From the NCBI RefSeq assembly GCF_006575665.1, contig NZ_CP041253.1:1431501-1495500 (forward strand): DNA of 64,000 bases, in the 5' to 3' direction. The stretch comes from Echinicola soli. GTDB taxonomy: Bacteria > Bacteroidota > Bacteroidia > Cytophagales > Cyclobacteriaceae. Made by a program: the position numbers and the translations under genes. Positions 18,379-26,921 of this stretch are shown one piece after another. Within the stretch, counting starts at the first letter, position 1. Every line of letters begins with the position of its first letter. A model generated the notes under the pieces. It saw nothing but the letters and a program-made list of their open reading frames with translations. It was not told the DNA's origin and did no database searches.

Positions 18379-19125
18379 ATGTTTGAAATAATTCCATCTA
18401 TATGGATCATGAACGGAAAGTGTGTCCGTCTCGAAAAAGGTGACTTTAGCACCGAGCAGGTGATATCTGATAACCCCTTGGAAATTGCCCAGGAGTTTGA
18501 GAACTGCGGTATTGAGCGGGTTCATTTGGTGGATCTGGACGGTGCTAGGAGGGGAAGTCCAAAAAACTATCATATTTTACATACTATTTCTGCTTATACT
18601 TCGCTAAGTGTCGATTTCACGGGAGGTGTAGGTACAGATGGAGATATTATCAAGGTTTTTGAACATGGAGCCAAAACCATTACTGCTGCTACTGTAGCGG
18701 CCAATTCACCCGAAAAGTTTGCCCAATGGTTGATTTCATACGGAAGGGAAAAAATCAACATGGCGGCAGATACTGATCCCAGAGACCATCTGATCAAGAT
18801 CAGAGGTTGGCAAAAAAAGACCGATATCCATCTTTTTGATCAGATTTCCTATTTTTACGATAGAGGATTAAAATATCTGAAATGTTCTGATATTACCAGA
18901 GAAGGTGTCATGGAAGGGCCAAACTTTGAGCTATATGGAGAAATTGTGGAGCGATTTCCAAATCTCCATGTCGTCGCCAGTGGTGGTGTCCGAAATGTGG
19001 AGGATTTTAAGCGGTTAAAGGATTTGGGTTTGAGAGGTGTGGTTTTTGGGAAAGCTTATTATGCTGGAAAAATTACTGCAGAAGAGCTGAAGACCTTTAT
19101 CGCCAGCTGCAAGGCGCCCCTTTAA
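18379..19125 (+). CDS. HisA-like TIM barrel with altered active site
   Basis: A 248-residue phosphoribosyl-ribonucleotide isomerase (HisA/HisF) family protein. The outline is HisA: GKCVRLEKGDFS, VHLVDLDGARRGSP, and C-terminal phosphate-loop motifs VVASGGVRNVEDF and GVVFGKAYYAGKI. However, the strand-1 motif, usually PAID with catalytic Asp8, reads PSIW (Trp9). The first phosphate loop reads FTGGVGT instead of GGGIR, and the TDIxRDG block reads SDITREG. The second catalytic Asp region (AADTDPR) keeps an Asp. It lies outside any his operon. It may be a HisA paralogue with another substrate or no isomerase activity; a divergent true HisA cannot be excluded. Confidence 0.8.
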   Translation: MFEIIPSIWIMNGKCVRLEKGDFSTEQVISDNPLEIAQEFENCGIERVHLVDLDGARRGSPKNYHILHTISAYTSLSVDFTGGVGTDGDIIKVFEHGAKTITAATVAANSPEKFAQWLISYGREKINMAADTDPRDHLIKIRGWQKKTDIHLFDQISYFYDRGLKYLKCSDITREGVMEGPNFELYGEIVERFPNLHVVASGGVRNVEDFKRLKDLGLRGVVFGKAYYAGKITAEELKTFIASCKAPL

Positions 19126-19692
19126 GAGGAAGGAAAATTGATCGGTATTGTGTCTATTGAAATAGATTGGACAGGTTACTGCTGTAATTTGTAATTCCGA
19201 ATTATATTTTAAATCTACTGACGTCCGACTAAATTTAAAATAAGATCAAAAACTGTCTTTAAATAGAAATTTGAGGGTTTTTATCCCAATCCCTAAAATG
19301 ACCCCCATCCCCTTTAGGGGGATTTAGGGGTGAGAACAGTTGATTTTTTCAATTTAACGATTGTTTTCTCGGACGCTAGTATTTTAAAACCTTCATTTCG
19401 CGCCTGCCTTTGGCTGTAGACAGGCCTGTCTGGTGCCAAAGGCAGGCTTGTCTGGTGCCATAAGCAGGGAGAATGCGGCGTGGAAATCTCGGATTCAAAA
19501 GAATAGATTGCTTCACTCCGCTACCGCTGTGTTCGCAATGACGGTTTATTTTCGACCTTACGAGGAGCCTGCGACGTGGCAATCCCGTATTAAGAAAACG
19601 AGATTGCTTCACTCCATTACCAATGACGGCTTGATATCTATTTCATTTTCGAAATCAGGTTTATACTTCTTTACCAACTGTCATTATCCTCA
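19126..19692. repeat. Intergenic region built from dispersed repeats
   Basis: No gene is seen. Near 19300-19336 there is a hairpin on ccccatccccttta/tagggggattta. From 19410, caggcctgtctggtgcca occurs in near-tandem form with caggcttgtctggtgcca. AGATTGCTTCACTCC occurs twice (from 19505 and from 19601), and the second unit, with GTGGCAATCCCGTATTAAG before it, is the same repeat found inside the long family-A elements (for example 57529-57560). The region acts as a nest for repeats. Confidence 0.6.
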
Positions 19693-19848
19693 GAAATTAG
19701 GGGGCAAGCGAAAAAGTTGGGGGGATTAGGATTGGTTTCGATAGCACGCAGATGGCGCAGATTAATAAGATTTGCGCTGATTTTTTTATGATGGAGCACG
19801 CATTCCTATTGCTGAATTAAAGAGAAATATTGCTTGATCTGAAATTAG
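19693..19848 (+). mobile_element. Family-A miniature element, 140-bp minimal copy, with target duplication
   Basis: The element is 19701-19840, with ends GGGGCAAGC and GCTTGATCT. A perfect 8-bp duplication, GAAATTAG, flanks it at 19693-19700 and 19841-19848. The left 85 bases match the left part of the long copies, and the right 40 match their internal segment ATTCCTATTGCT..AGAGAAATAT. It lacks the dispersed repeat and the terminal extension found in the ~540-bp copies. It is non-coding and needs a transposase in trans. Confidence 0.85.
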
Positions 19849-19888
19849 TGCACAAAAATAATCCTGGCGTTCTTTGAGACTTTTTAGG

Positions 19889-20944
19889 TTAGCCTGAGGT
19901 AATCGCTGCGGCCAATTGTACGAGGTCTTCTTTGGTGTGGTAGGCGGATAAAATAATCCGGTCCACAGGCGCATCTTCCGACCTTGGATAGGAAAAAGAG
20001 GAAATCATAATTCCTGCTTCCAGCAATTTGGGAGACCAACCGTTATTTTTGAAGGTGACCACAGGGAAACGAGGATTGAACCTTAGCTTATCCGAGGAGT
20101 CTTTGATCAGGTGAAAAAAATACGCCATGTTTGCTCGAAGTAGCGATTGCTGCTGTTCGTAGAGTTTGTCAGCCTGCAAGAAGGCCTGACAGTAACCTGG
20201 TGCTGCTGGAGAGGCCCCTCTGAAGATAGCGCTGCTTTTCACCTTTTCTATAAAGTAGGCATCCCCCAAAATAATTCCCGCAGGAATGGCCAAGGCTTTG
20301 CCAAGCGAGCCTGCTACAATCAAACGGACAGGGAGGCTCTTCCACTGATGATAGGTGCCGTATATTCCTTTTCCAAGCAATCCCAAAGCATGACTGTCGT
20401 CTATCAGCAGGTAATAATTATTTTGTTCCGAGAGCTGTCTTACCCAGCTAAAATCATGCACGGCCGGTAAAATGGTATCCACCGCATTGGAGAGGATAGC
20501 GATGGTGTGGCCTGTTACTTGATGGCTCTTTTGGATACAGTCCTCAGCAAAATTGCGGAAAGACAGGATTGGATCAGGCTGGAATTGGGCGGGAAGGATG
20601 GCTGGATGGGCATCCGGAGCTGGCCACACATCATCCGCATGTGCATACAAAAGCGTCTGGGCGAGATATCCGGCCATAAATCCACTGCTGAGCAAAGCTC
20701 CAAATGGAGCTCCTGCTTCATGGGCAAATTTCTCTTCCAAGGCGTCAAATACTTCCAGCTGGACATTGCTAAATCTACTGGCTCCGTGATTGGAGCCGTA
20801 CTGTTGGATGCCTTGAAGAATCAGCTGCTCGAATTTCGGCACACTGCCCATCCCTAAATAAGCAGTGCCGCTGAAATAGAGGTAGTCCTTTCCTTTCCAG
20901 GGAATAAGTCTACCGATTTTATGGTTTATAGGGTGGTGCTGCAT
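19889..20944 (-). CDS. AONS-like PLP enzyme (alpha-oxoamine synthase family)
   Basis: A 351-residue fold-type I pyridoxal-phosphate enzyme resembling 8-amino-7-oxononanoate synthase (BioF) and 2-amino-3-ketobutyrate ligase. Family landmarks are NYLG-like SGTAYLGMG, YGSNHGASRFSNVQ near residue 50, LIDDSHALGLLGKGIYG (PLP-ring Asp and His) and VAGSLGKALAIPAG with the Schiff-base Lys. It is somewhat shorter than BioF (about 380-400) and divergent, and no other biotin gene is nearby, so the acyl-CoA and amino-acid substrates are unknown. It lies 200 bases downstream of a dipeptide epimerase gene on the same strand and may be transcribed with it. Confidence 0.8.
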   Translation of the reverse strand: MQHHPINHKIGRLIPWKGKDYLYFSGTAYLGMGSVPKFEQLILQGIQQYGSNHGASRFSNVQLEVFDALEEKFAHEAGAPFGALLSSGFMAGYLAQTLLYAHADDVWPAPDAHPAILPAQFQPDPILSFRNFAEDCIQKSHQVTGHTIAILSNAVDTILPAVHDFSWVRQLSEQNNYYLLIDDSHALGLLGKGIYGTYHQWKSLPVRLIVAGSLGKALAIPAGIILGDAYFIEKVKSSAIFRGASPAAPGYCQAFLQADKLYEQQQSLLRANMAYFFHLIKDSSDKLRFNPRFPVVTFKNNGWSPKLLEAGIMISSFSYPRSEDAPVDRIILSAYHTKEDLVQLAAAITSG

Positions 20945-21141
20945 GTAGATCTTTTCAGGGTGTTTTTGGTGTTTGCGGAAGGCGATAAGACACAGAAAAT
21001 TTCTGTTTTTACTGTTGAACCGGCCGTTTTTTTATTGTTCTAAACATTTTTTGCTAAAAGCGATAAGGTAAAACACGATAGAAATTCGAAATCCTTCAGC
21101 TGACAATATAGTCCTCCAATCATCCAACAACAGAAAAGAAA

Positions 21142-22152
21142 TCAAATTAACTCTGCGCCGATGCCTGGTCCATCTGGGAAAGTGACTTTTCCGGGTTCGA
21201 TATGGACGCCTTTGGCAATGTCCTTGGCGAGCAGCATAGCTCCGTCCATATCCACATAATCCAGTAGCGGTGCAATATGGGCAATCGCCGTTACGCCCAC
21301 AGAAGATTCCGTCATACAGCCCACCATGGTCTGCATGCCCAGTTCCTTGGCTTCATAGAGCATGCGCAATCCAGGTGTAATGCCACCCGCTTTGACCAAC
21401 TTGACATTGATGCCATGGAAGAGACCATGGCATTTTTTGACATCTGATTCCACGATGCAGCTTTCGTCCGCAATGACGGGCAATTTGCTATGTTTATACA
21501 CTTCCTTCATGCCTTCCAGGTCGTCTTTGGCCAGTGGCTGCTCCATAAATTCCACTTGGAGTTTCTTCAGTTCATGGGAATATTCAATGGCCTGCTCTGC
21601 GTTCCATGCACAATTTGCATCGATGCGGAAGATGGCTTTGGTGTGTTTGCGCAGCTCGCGTACGATCTCCAGGTCATGGTCTGTGCCCAGCTTGATTTTA
21701 TAAAGTGGCCAGTCCAGCTCCCTCATCTTTTCCACCATTTTGCTCGTTTCGGCTATACCTATGGTGAAGTTGGTCGTCGGGATGTTTAATGGATCCAGCT
21801 TGAGGTACTCGTAGAGCTTTACGTCCATCTTTTTGGTGAACAGGTCCCAAGCGGCCAAATCCAGTGCACACTGGGCAAATGGATTGTGGGCAAAAATCCC
21901 TTTACATTGTTCCCAAAGCTTCTCAGGCGTTTCCCAATTACCTGCTTCGACGATCGGACGGGCATTTTCCAGGGACTCGGTCATGTTTTCGACCGTCATC
22001 CCATAGAAGGGATTGGTGGTGGACTCCCCAAGGCCATAAAACTCACCATCCGTAAGGCGGACGATGAGTGTTTCCTGCACATCACGACTTTGGTGGGCGA
22101 TGGTGAAGGTGTGTTTCAGTGGCAATTGTTTGATCAATATCTCTAGTTTCAT
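21142..22152 (-). CDS. Dipeptide epimerase (L-Ala-D/L-Glu epimerase type)
   Basis: A 336-residue enolase-superfamily enzyme of the muconate lactonizing subgroup. The catalytic KxK is at 152/154 (YKIKLG), metal ligands are D178 (RIDAN), E204 (MEQPL) and D229 (ADES), and the opposite base is K251 (VKLVKAGG). The DMD motif at 301-303 is the hallmark of dipeptide epimerases, binding the substrate ammonium. Such enzymes usually invert L-Ala-D-Glu from murein peptides; other dipeptides are possible. It is cytoplasmic. A peptidase gene diverges upstream and an AONS-like gene follows, but a murein-recycling role is inference. Confidence 0.88.
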   Translation of the reverse strand: MKLEILIKQLPLKHTFTIAHQSRDVQETLIVRLTDGEFYGLGESTTNPFYGMTVENMTESLENARPIVEAGNWETPEKLWEQCKGIFAHNPFAQCALDLAAWDLFTKKMDVKLYEYLKLDPLNIPTTNFTIGIAETSKMVEKMRELDWPLYKIKLGTDHDLEIVRELRKHTKAIFRIDANCAWNAEQAIEYSHELKKLQVEFMEQPLAKDDLEGMKEVYKHSKLPVIADESCIVESDVKKCHGLFHGINVKLVKAGGITPGLRMLYEAKELGMQTMVGCMTESSVGVTAIAHIAPLLDYVDMDGAMLLAKDIAKGVHIEPGKVTFPDGPGIGAELI

Positions 22153-22549
22153 TGGGCTGTGGGGTTTTATGTCGGTTTGCTAAGGTGCTAAGAACATTCT
22201 GCGGTAAAATGGTTATTGTCTTTTGTCATATTTTATGAAATCTACTGGATTCACCAATTAAAATATGCCTTGGTCAATGGATTTACAGGTTCTCCCGACA
22301 GAAATCGGTTCGGAGAAACTGTATGCCGGTCCGCTGCAAATGGTAAATTTAGGTATGCCCAAGTTGTTATTTCTGCATTCGAACCAAAATATCCCTGAAG
22401 TTTATTATTTTGATTGACATTAAAAAGTGAATGGTGATTTCTAACAGAGGTTTCCGTACTTAGGAAAAGAAAAATCCCTGAAATCAGTGAGCAATGCTCG
22501 TGAATTGAAAGCCAATTTTGGGCAAGGATAATTTTAATAGGCGAAAGAT
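22153..22549. other. Intergenic region between divergent genes
   Basis: These 397 bases lie between the divergent epimerase and M14 peptidase genes. A weak promoter candidate for the peptidase, ATTG-N21-TAATTTTA, lies around 22505-22538. Nothing else was recognised. Confidence 0.4.
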
Positions 22550-24043
22550 ATGGAGCAATTATACAAGAAACGATGGAGCACTATCGCAGTGGCAAGCATA
22601 GGGCTGTCCTTTTGTTTGTTTTCATGTACACAACCCCAAGAGCGTACAAAAAATCTCCAACCGGCGGTGCTAGAAGCGGCTTATGAGCAATACAAGGAGT
22701 CGGCTATCACCCATCGTCGGTTTACGCATGCAGATTTGCAGCCGCTGATAGAGGATCATACGGAGGGCTTTGAAGTGACTGCTCTTGGAAAGTCCGTGGA
22801 AGGGCGTCCTATCAGGCAGTTGGCATATGGAAAGGGGGAAACAAAGGTGCTGCTTTGGTCGCAGATGCACGGGGATGAAAGCACGGCCACAATGGCGCTT
22901 TTTGACCTGTTTAACTTTCTGGAAGGCAGTGGGGATGATTTTGGCCAAATACGAAAGGCCATTCATGATCAATTGACGCTGCATTTTATCCCAATGGTCA
23001 ATCCCGATGGCGCAGAAAGGTTTACCCGCCGAAATGCCTATGGCATTGACCTGAACCGAGATGCCATCAAGGAAGTATCTCCAGAGGCCAACATCCTAAA
23101 AACCGCTAGAGAGGAATTTCAGGCTGATATTGGCTTTAACCTCCATGACCAGCAGATTTATTATAATGTGGAACAAACTCCCAAACCCGCCACGATCTCC
23201 GTGCTGGCACCGGCATTCAATTATAAAACGGAAGTAAATGACGTGCGGGCAAAAGCCATGCAGGTGATTGTGGGCATGAACCGTGTCCTGCAAGAGGTGA
23301 CCCCTGGCCAAGTAGGCAAGTACAATGATGCCTTTGAGCCGAGGGCGTTTGGTGATAATTTCCAAAAATGGGGAACCAGTACCATCCTGATCGAGTCAGG
23401 CGGTTATCCGGGAGACCCTGACAAACAGTACATTCGCCAGTTGAATTTTATGATTATCCTGAACGCCCTCTATGAAATCGCTACAGGAAATTATGAACGC
23501 TATGCCGTGGAGGATTACTTTCGCATTCCGGACAATGATAACATGCTGATGGACCTGCTCCTGAAAAATGTAACGATCGATGACTCTAATGGCCAATATC
23601 AGCTGGATTTAGGGATCAAGCGGCGTAATGTGGAGATAGGCAAAGGAGATTTTTATGTAAGGGGCAGCTTGGATGATGTGGGAGATCTATCGGTGTACTA
23701 TGCATATAAGGAATTTGATGCCAGCGGGATGATGCTGAAAAAAGGGAAAGTGGCCGAGGAGACCTTGGATTCACTTAGCAGTATTACCCCTGATATGGCC
23801 CTTGAGCTGCTGAGAGAAGGAAACTTGGCCGTTAAGGTAAAGCATGCACCAGAAGAGGCTCTGCATGAGTTGCCGATCCTCGTCTTTACTGATCAGGACA
23901 GCATTCCCGGCGGTACCACGACAGGCAGCTCGGCCAATTTTTTCTTGGAAAGCAATGGCCAACTGACACATGCCGTAGTCAATGGCTACCTGATCAATTT
24001 ACAAAAACCAGTGATGGAGGGACTGAAGCAAAGGGTGTGGTAG
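22550..24043 (+). CDS. M14-family zinc carboxypeptidase-like protein
   Basis: A 497-residue exported peptidase. The N-terminus has a basic stretch, a hydrophobic segment and a lipobox-like CLFSC26, so it is probably lipid-anchored. The M14 domain spans about residues 55-310. Zinc ligands are H107 and E110 (QMHGDES) and H199 (FNLHDQ), substrate residues N169/R170 are in GIDLNRD, and the catalytic Glu is E282 (ILIESGG). A further 190-residue C-terminal region without recognised domain follows. It is divergent from the dipeptide epimerase gene, so the pair could process peptides sequentially across the envelope, which is conjecture. Confidence 0.87.
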   Translation: MEQLYKKRWSTIAVASIGLSFCLFSCTQPQERTKNLQPAVLEAAYEQYKESAITHRRFTHADLQPLIEDHTEGFEVTALGKSVEGRPIRQLAYGKGETKVLLWSQMHGDESTATMALFDLFNFLEGSGDDFGQIRKAIHDQLTLHFIPMVNPDGAERFTRRNAYGIDLNRDAIKEVSPEANILKTAREEFQADIGFNLHDQQIYYNVEQTPKPATISVLAPAFNYKTEVNDVRAKAMQVIVGMNRVLQEVTPGQVGKYNDAFEPRAFGDNFQKWGTSTILIESGGYPGDPDKQYIRQLNFMIILNALYEIATGNYERYAVEDYFRIPDNDNMLMDLLLKNVTIDDSNGQYQLDLGIKRRNVEIGKGDFYVRGSLDDVGDLSVYYAYKEFDASGMMLKKGKVAEETLDSLSSITPDMALELLREGNLAVKVKHAPEEALHELPILVFTDQDSIPGGTTTGSSANFFLESNGQLTHAVVNGYLINLQKPVMEGLKQRVW

Positions 24044-24072
24044 TGGTCATGAATTAATGATGTCATTTCTAT

Positions 24073-24519
24073 ATGATAAATCTAACGGGGACGTGGGAAG
24101 GTGAGTATTCCATTAATGAAGGTACAGAAGCAGCACCTGAAATTCATTATTTCACTTTTCGGATGGAGCTATATGATGACAATGGGCAGTTAGGTGGAAA
24201 AGCCTATGACCTTGCACTTTCGGATGAACCGTCAGTTATCAGCGGATTTGTGGAAGGAAATAATATAAGTTTCATAAAAAAATACCAACGATTGGTATTT
24301 GAAGATAATGGAGTCTGTTTTGGGGATGATTCCAAAGAGCATCCGGATATACATTATCATGGAGAATATAACTTGAAAGATAATTGTTACCAAGGAACTT
24401 GGGAAATGCTCGAAGAAGAAGAGCGTGTCGGAAATCAAGAAGCTTACGACGAACACTATTTTTCTGGAAATTGGTTAATGTGTAAAGTGGAATATAAATA
24501 TCAACGCCCAGGCGTATGA
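24073..24519 (+). CDS. Hypothetical protein, probable beta-barrel
   Basis: A 148-residue acidic protein without signal peptide. I do not recognise the family. It opens LTGTWEGEYSINEG and later has a second NLKDNCYQGTWEM strand, a pattern of repeated GxW strands that suggests an avidin- or lipocalin-like barrel. It begins 30 bases after the M14 peptidase gene and on the same strand, so co-transcription is possible. It resembles short cytoplasmic Bacteroidota proteins of unknown role. Codon use looks like its neighbours. Confidence 0.65.
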   Translation: MINLTGTWEGEYSINEGTEAAPEIHYFTFRMELYDDNGQLGGKAYDLALSDEPSVISGFVEGNNISFIKKYQRLVFEDNGVCFGDDSKEHPDIHYHGEYNLKDNCYQGTWEMLEEEERVGNQEAYDEHYFSGNWLMCKVEYKYQRPGV

Positions 24520-24638
24520 CGCTATTGAACCTGAGCTGTATACAGAATGATATTCCTGTTTTATCCTAAGGTATAGCGGTTATGGAAGCTGGTTTTAACT
24601 ATAACACCTTGATTTTTAAGTAAAAATAGCCTCTAAAA

Positions 24639-24670
24639 TTTGCGCAGTTAAATGATTGCGCTTATATTAG
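24639..24670 (+). promoter_or_regulatory. Predicted promoter of the ArsR-like regulator
   Basis: TTTG at 24639-24642, a 20-base spacer and TATATTAG at 24663-24670 match the Bacteroidota consensus with one mismatch. Transcription would begin close to 24676, 14 bases before the start codon, within the second operator. Confidence 0.65.
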
Positions 24671-24687
24671 CAGTCAAATAGCTGCGT
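24642..24687. promoter_or_regulatory. Tandem operators for the ArsR/SRPBCC regulator
   Basis: GCGCAGTTAAATGATTGCGC (24642-24661) and TAGCAGTCAAATAGCTGCGT (24668-24687) are two versions of one 20-bp site, spaced 26 bases start to start. Both carry GCAGTYAAAT followed by a GC-rich half. The first fills the promoter spacer and the second covers the start site, which fits autorepression by the gene that begins at 24690. Confidence 0.7.
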
Positions 24688-24689
24688 TT

Positions 24690-25022
24690 ATGGAACTACG
24701 AAGAGATGTATTTCAGGCCATTGCCGATCCCACGCGGAGGGCAATCATTACTTTGGTGGCCATTCAGTCCATGACCCCCAGTGCCATTGCGGGAAATTTT
24801 GACTCCTCCAGACAGACAATTTCTAAACATATCCAGATTCTTACCGAGTGCGAGTTGCTCGAGCAGGAACAGTCCGGAAGGGAAATTTACTACCAGCTGA
24901 ACCCTGAAAAGCTGAAGACCATTGCCGATTTCATCGAGCCCTTTCGGCAGTTTTGGGATGAGAAGTTCAATAAGCTGGAGGCGGTGATGAAAAACTATAA
25001 GTCAAAAAAAGATGGTGACTGA
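24690..25022 (+). CDS. ArsR-family regulator of the SRPBCC-linked (SdpR-like) type
   Basis: A 110-residue winged-helix regulator. It starts [20 protein letters not shown], has the recognition helix in [20 protein letters not shown] and lacks the metal-binding Cys motifs of true ArsR. The IADPTRRAI signature marks the subgroup normally paired with SRPBCC (AHSA1-like) proteins, and such a gene follows 200 bases downstream. It most likely represses its own promoter through the tandem sites just upstream. The inducing signal is unknown. Confidence 0.88.
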   Translation: MELRRDVFQAIADPTRRAIITLVAIQSMTPSAIAGNFDSSRQTISKHIQILTECELLEQEQSGREIYYQLNPEKLKTIADFIEPFRQFWDEKFNKLEAVMKNYKSKKDGD

Positions 25023-25077
25023 TTTAGCCAGTTGGACAATTGTACCTAATCCTACTTTGTCATGTTGTGATTATTTT

Positions 25078-25185
25078 AGGAGATTACTTCCTGATGTATC
25101 GGGACAGGCTATTCGTCGGAATGACAAAACACCCTGTCATCCCGAGGAACGAGGGATCTCTTTAAGGTACTTTCTTAATCTGATA
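25078..25185. repeat. Dispersed repeat between the regulator and SRPBCC gene
   Basis: Contains cttcctgatgtatcgggacagg, a REP-like half, and gtcatcccgaggaacgaggg, a unit repeated in variant form at 11873-11893 (gtcatcccgacttgagga). It is non-coding. Confidence 0.5.
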
Positions 25186-25224
25186 AAGCAGGACTAATCA
25201 TAAAACTTAACGACTAAACTTACC

Positions 25225-25689
25225 ATGGAACTCAAGACAAAAGTACATGCAGAAGATGGCAAGCAGGAAATTCTTATTACACGGGAATTTGACCTTCCAC
25301 TGGACTTGCTTTTCAAGGCATACATGGAACCGGAAATCGTGGAACAATGGATGGGCACCAAAGTGCTAAAGCTCGAAAACAAAACGCACGGCAGCTACCA
25401 TTTTGAGACGACAGATCCAAAAGGTAACAAGCACGGCTTTCATGGAACGGTCCATGATGTTGTTATGAATAAAAAGATCACGCGAACCTTTGAGATGGAG
25501 AATGCGGATTTTGGCGCTCAGCTGGAGTTTTTGGAGTTTGAATCACTTAATGAGGATACCAGCAAACTCAGCATGCATGTCATCTATCGCTCGGTGGCCA
25601 TCAGGGATCAAATCCTCCAGCTCCCCTTTGTCCAAGGTATCAATATGGCGCACGATCGATTGGAAGAAATTCAAAAAAGTATCAAGTAA
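25225..25689 (+). CDS. SRPBCC (AHSA1-like) domain protein
   Basis: A 154-residue START/Bet v1-like protein, one domain covering almost the whole length. The motifs ITREFDLPLDLLFKAYMEPE, IVEQWMGTK, GSYHFETTDPKGNKHGFHGT and a C-terminal helix (INMAHDRLEEIQKSI) are typical of activator of Hsp90 homologue 1-like proteins. These bind hydrophobic ligands and commonly form a two-gene module with an ArsR-type regulator, as here. Ligand and purpose are unknown. It is cytoplasmic. Confidence 0.88.
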   Translation: MELKTKVHAEDGKQEILITREFDLPLDLLFKAYMEPEIVEQWMGTKVLKLENKTHGSYHFETTDPKGNKHGFHGTVHDVVMNKKITRTFEMENADFGAQLEFLEFESLNEDTSKLSMHVIYRSVAIRDQILQLPFVQGINMAHDRLEEIQKSIK

Positions 25690-26153
25690 TGAGATATGAG
25701 ACCTGAGCATAACGTCCCCGAAAGTATCGAGGCAGGCTATTGCGAACGCATAGCAACGGAGTGAAGCAATCTCCTTCTCTTTAGACGAGACTGCCTCGTT
25801 CCCGATAGCCTCCGGGACAAGCTGTTCCTCCAGGCCTGGAGCAGGCAATTCGTCAAGCTTGGTCACAGCTCTCGTTATAGCAAAAAGGAGCAAAAATCCG
25901 GAGGAGTTTGAAAGGAATTGGTTTAAAATTCCATCCGGGGAAAGACCAATTATTACGATGTTTGACAATGAAATCTAATAATTAATCCGGTCAACTATAA
26001 TCAGGGAAGTACACTCGCATGGAGTCGGGAGACTCAGTCTTCGTGCTCCTGCGTCAGAGACGGCGGGACAACGCTAAGACGTGGTTGTGGTTCTCTGCCC
26101 CGGTACTAAGAAATATTGAGTCCCTGACAAAAAAATATAAGGATAAAATAAGC
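25690..26153. repeat. Repeat-rich intergenic region
   Basis: These 464 bases carry GCAACGGAGTGAAGCAATCT (25753-25772), which is also in the interior of the long family-A elements. A REP-like hairpin, cccgatagcctccggga, lies at 25801-25817, and a G+C-rich stretch at 26030-26100 reads like part of another dispersed repeat. No gene is evident; upstream extension of the DoxX frame into this region is rejected. Confidence 0.5.
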
Positions 26154-26549
26154 ATGAAAAAGCGTAATAAGATTATCTATTGGATTGCCACCGTTTGGTT
26201 GGCATTGGGGATGGTGTCGACAGGCATTGTCCAGTTGATACAGATGGAAGAGGAGGTGCAGATGATGGGCCATTTGGGCTATCCTGTGTATTTGCTTACT
26301 TTATTGGGAGTATGGAAAATACTGGGCACAGTGGCCGTTTTAGTCCCTAAATTCCCATTGGTGAAAGAATGGGCATATGCGGGCTTTTTCTTTGTGATGT
26401 CGGGTGCGGTGTGTTCGCACCTTGCCGTTGGTGACGAACCTATAACACTGTTTGGACCACTACTCTTGATCGTATTAACGGTTATTTCCTGGTATTTTAG
26501 GCCAGCGGAAAGAAAGGCCGAAAAAGTTTTTGGTGAACCGATGAAATAA
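26154..26549 (+). CDS. DoxX-like membrane protein
   Basis: About 131 residues with four hydrophobic helices (roughly residues 6-28, 45-65, 70-92 and 96-116), the arrangement of DoxX family proteins. Helix 2 contains LLGVWKILGTVAVLVPKFP and helix 3 has WAYAGFFFVMSGAVCSHLAVGD, both typical. The ATG at 26154 (MKKRNKI) is chosen because the upstream open frame back to 26019 is repeat-derived. Members are inner-membrane proteins of uncertain redox or stress role and often sit beside SRPBCC and ArsR genes, as here. Confidence 0.85.
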   Translation: MKKRNKIIYWIATVWLALGMVSTGIVQLIQMEEEVQMMGHLGYPVYLLTLLGVWKILGTVAVLVPKFPLVKEWAYAGFFFVMSGAVCSHLAVGDEPITLFGPLLLIVLTVISWYFRPAERKAEKVFGEPMK

Positions 26550-26558
26550 AATATAGGC

Positions 26559-26921
26559 ATGGAAAAGGTAAAAAATGTAGCGGCTTATATCGCGAATGCG
26601 CTCGATGAGGCAAAGCCGATCATGGAGGAGCTCAGGAAGATCATCACAGACACTGTTCCCCAGGCGGATGAAGGAATCAGCTGGAATGTACCCATATACA
26701 AATACCATGGAATATTGGTGGGATTTGATGTGGCCAAGTACCATGTAAGCTTCGGGGTGGATTCCCTACAGGAAGAGGATCGAAAAATCCTTAAAGAAAA
26801 GGGTTACAAAACTGGCAAAAAGACGATACAGATTAAGTTTGACCAAGAGGTGCCTTCAGAAGTAATAAAGAAGCTTATTCTCGCTCAAGCAGAAATTAAT
26901 GAACTAAATAGCAAGGGCTGA
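26559..26921 (+). CDS. DUF1801 domain protein (YdhG-like)
   Basis: A 120-residue protein of the DUF1801 family. Motifs are LDEAKPIMEELRKIITDTVP, EGISWNVPIYKYHGILVGFD, the conserved YHVSFGVD core, and the C-terminal KKTIQIKFDQEVP strand. Relatives include an iron-chaperone-like fold related to frataxin, but function in this subgroup is unproved. The stop overlaps the start of the next gene by one base (TGATG), and it begins 10 bases after the DoxX gene, so the set 26154-27517 is one operon. Confidence 0.85.
   Translation: MEKVKNVAAYIANALDEAKPIMEELRKIITDTVPQADEGISWNVPIYKYHGILVGFDVAKYHVSFGVDSLQEEDRKILKEKGYKTGKKTIQIKFDQEVPSEVIKKLILAQAEINELNSKG

Noticed and set aside
26019..26153. N-terminal extension of the DoxX-like protein
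   Set aside because: The upstream frame is G+C-rich repeat-like sequence and the normal family length is reached from the ATG at 26154.
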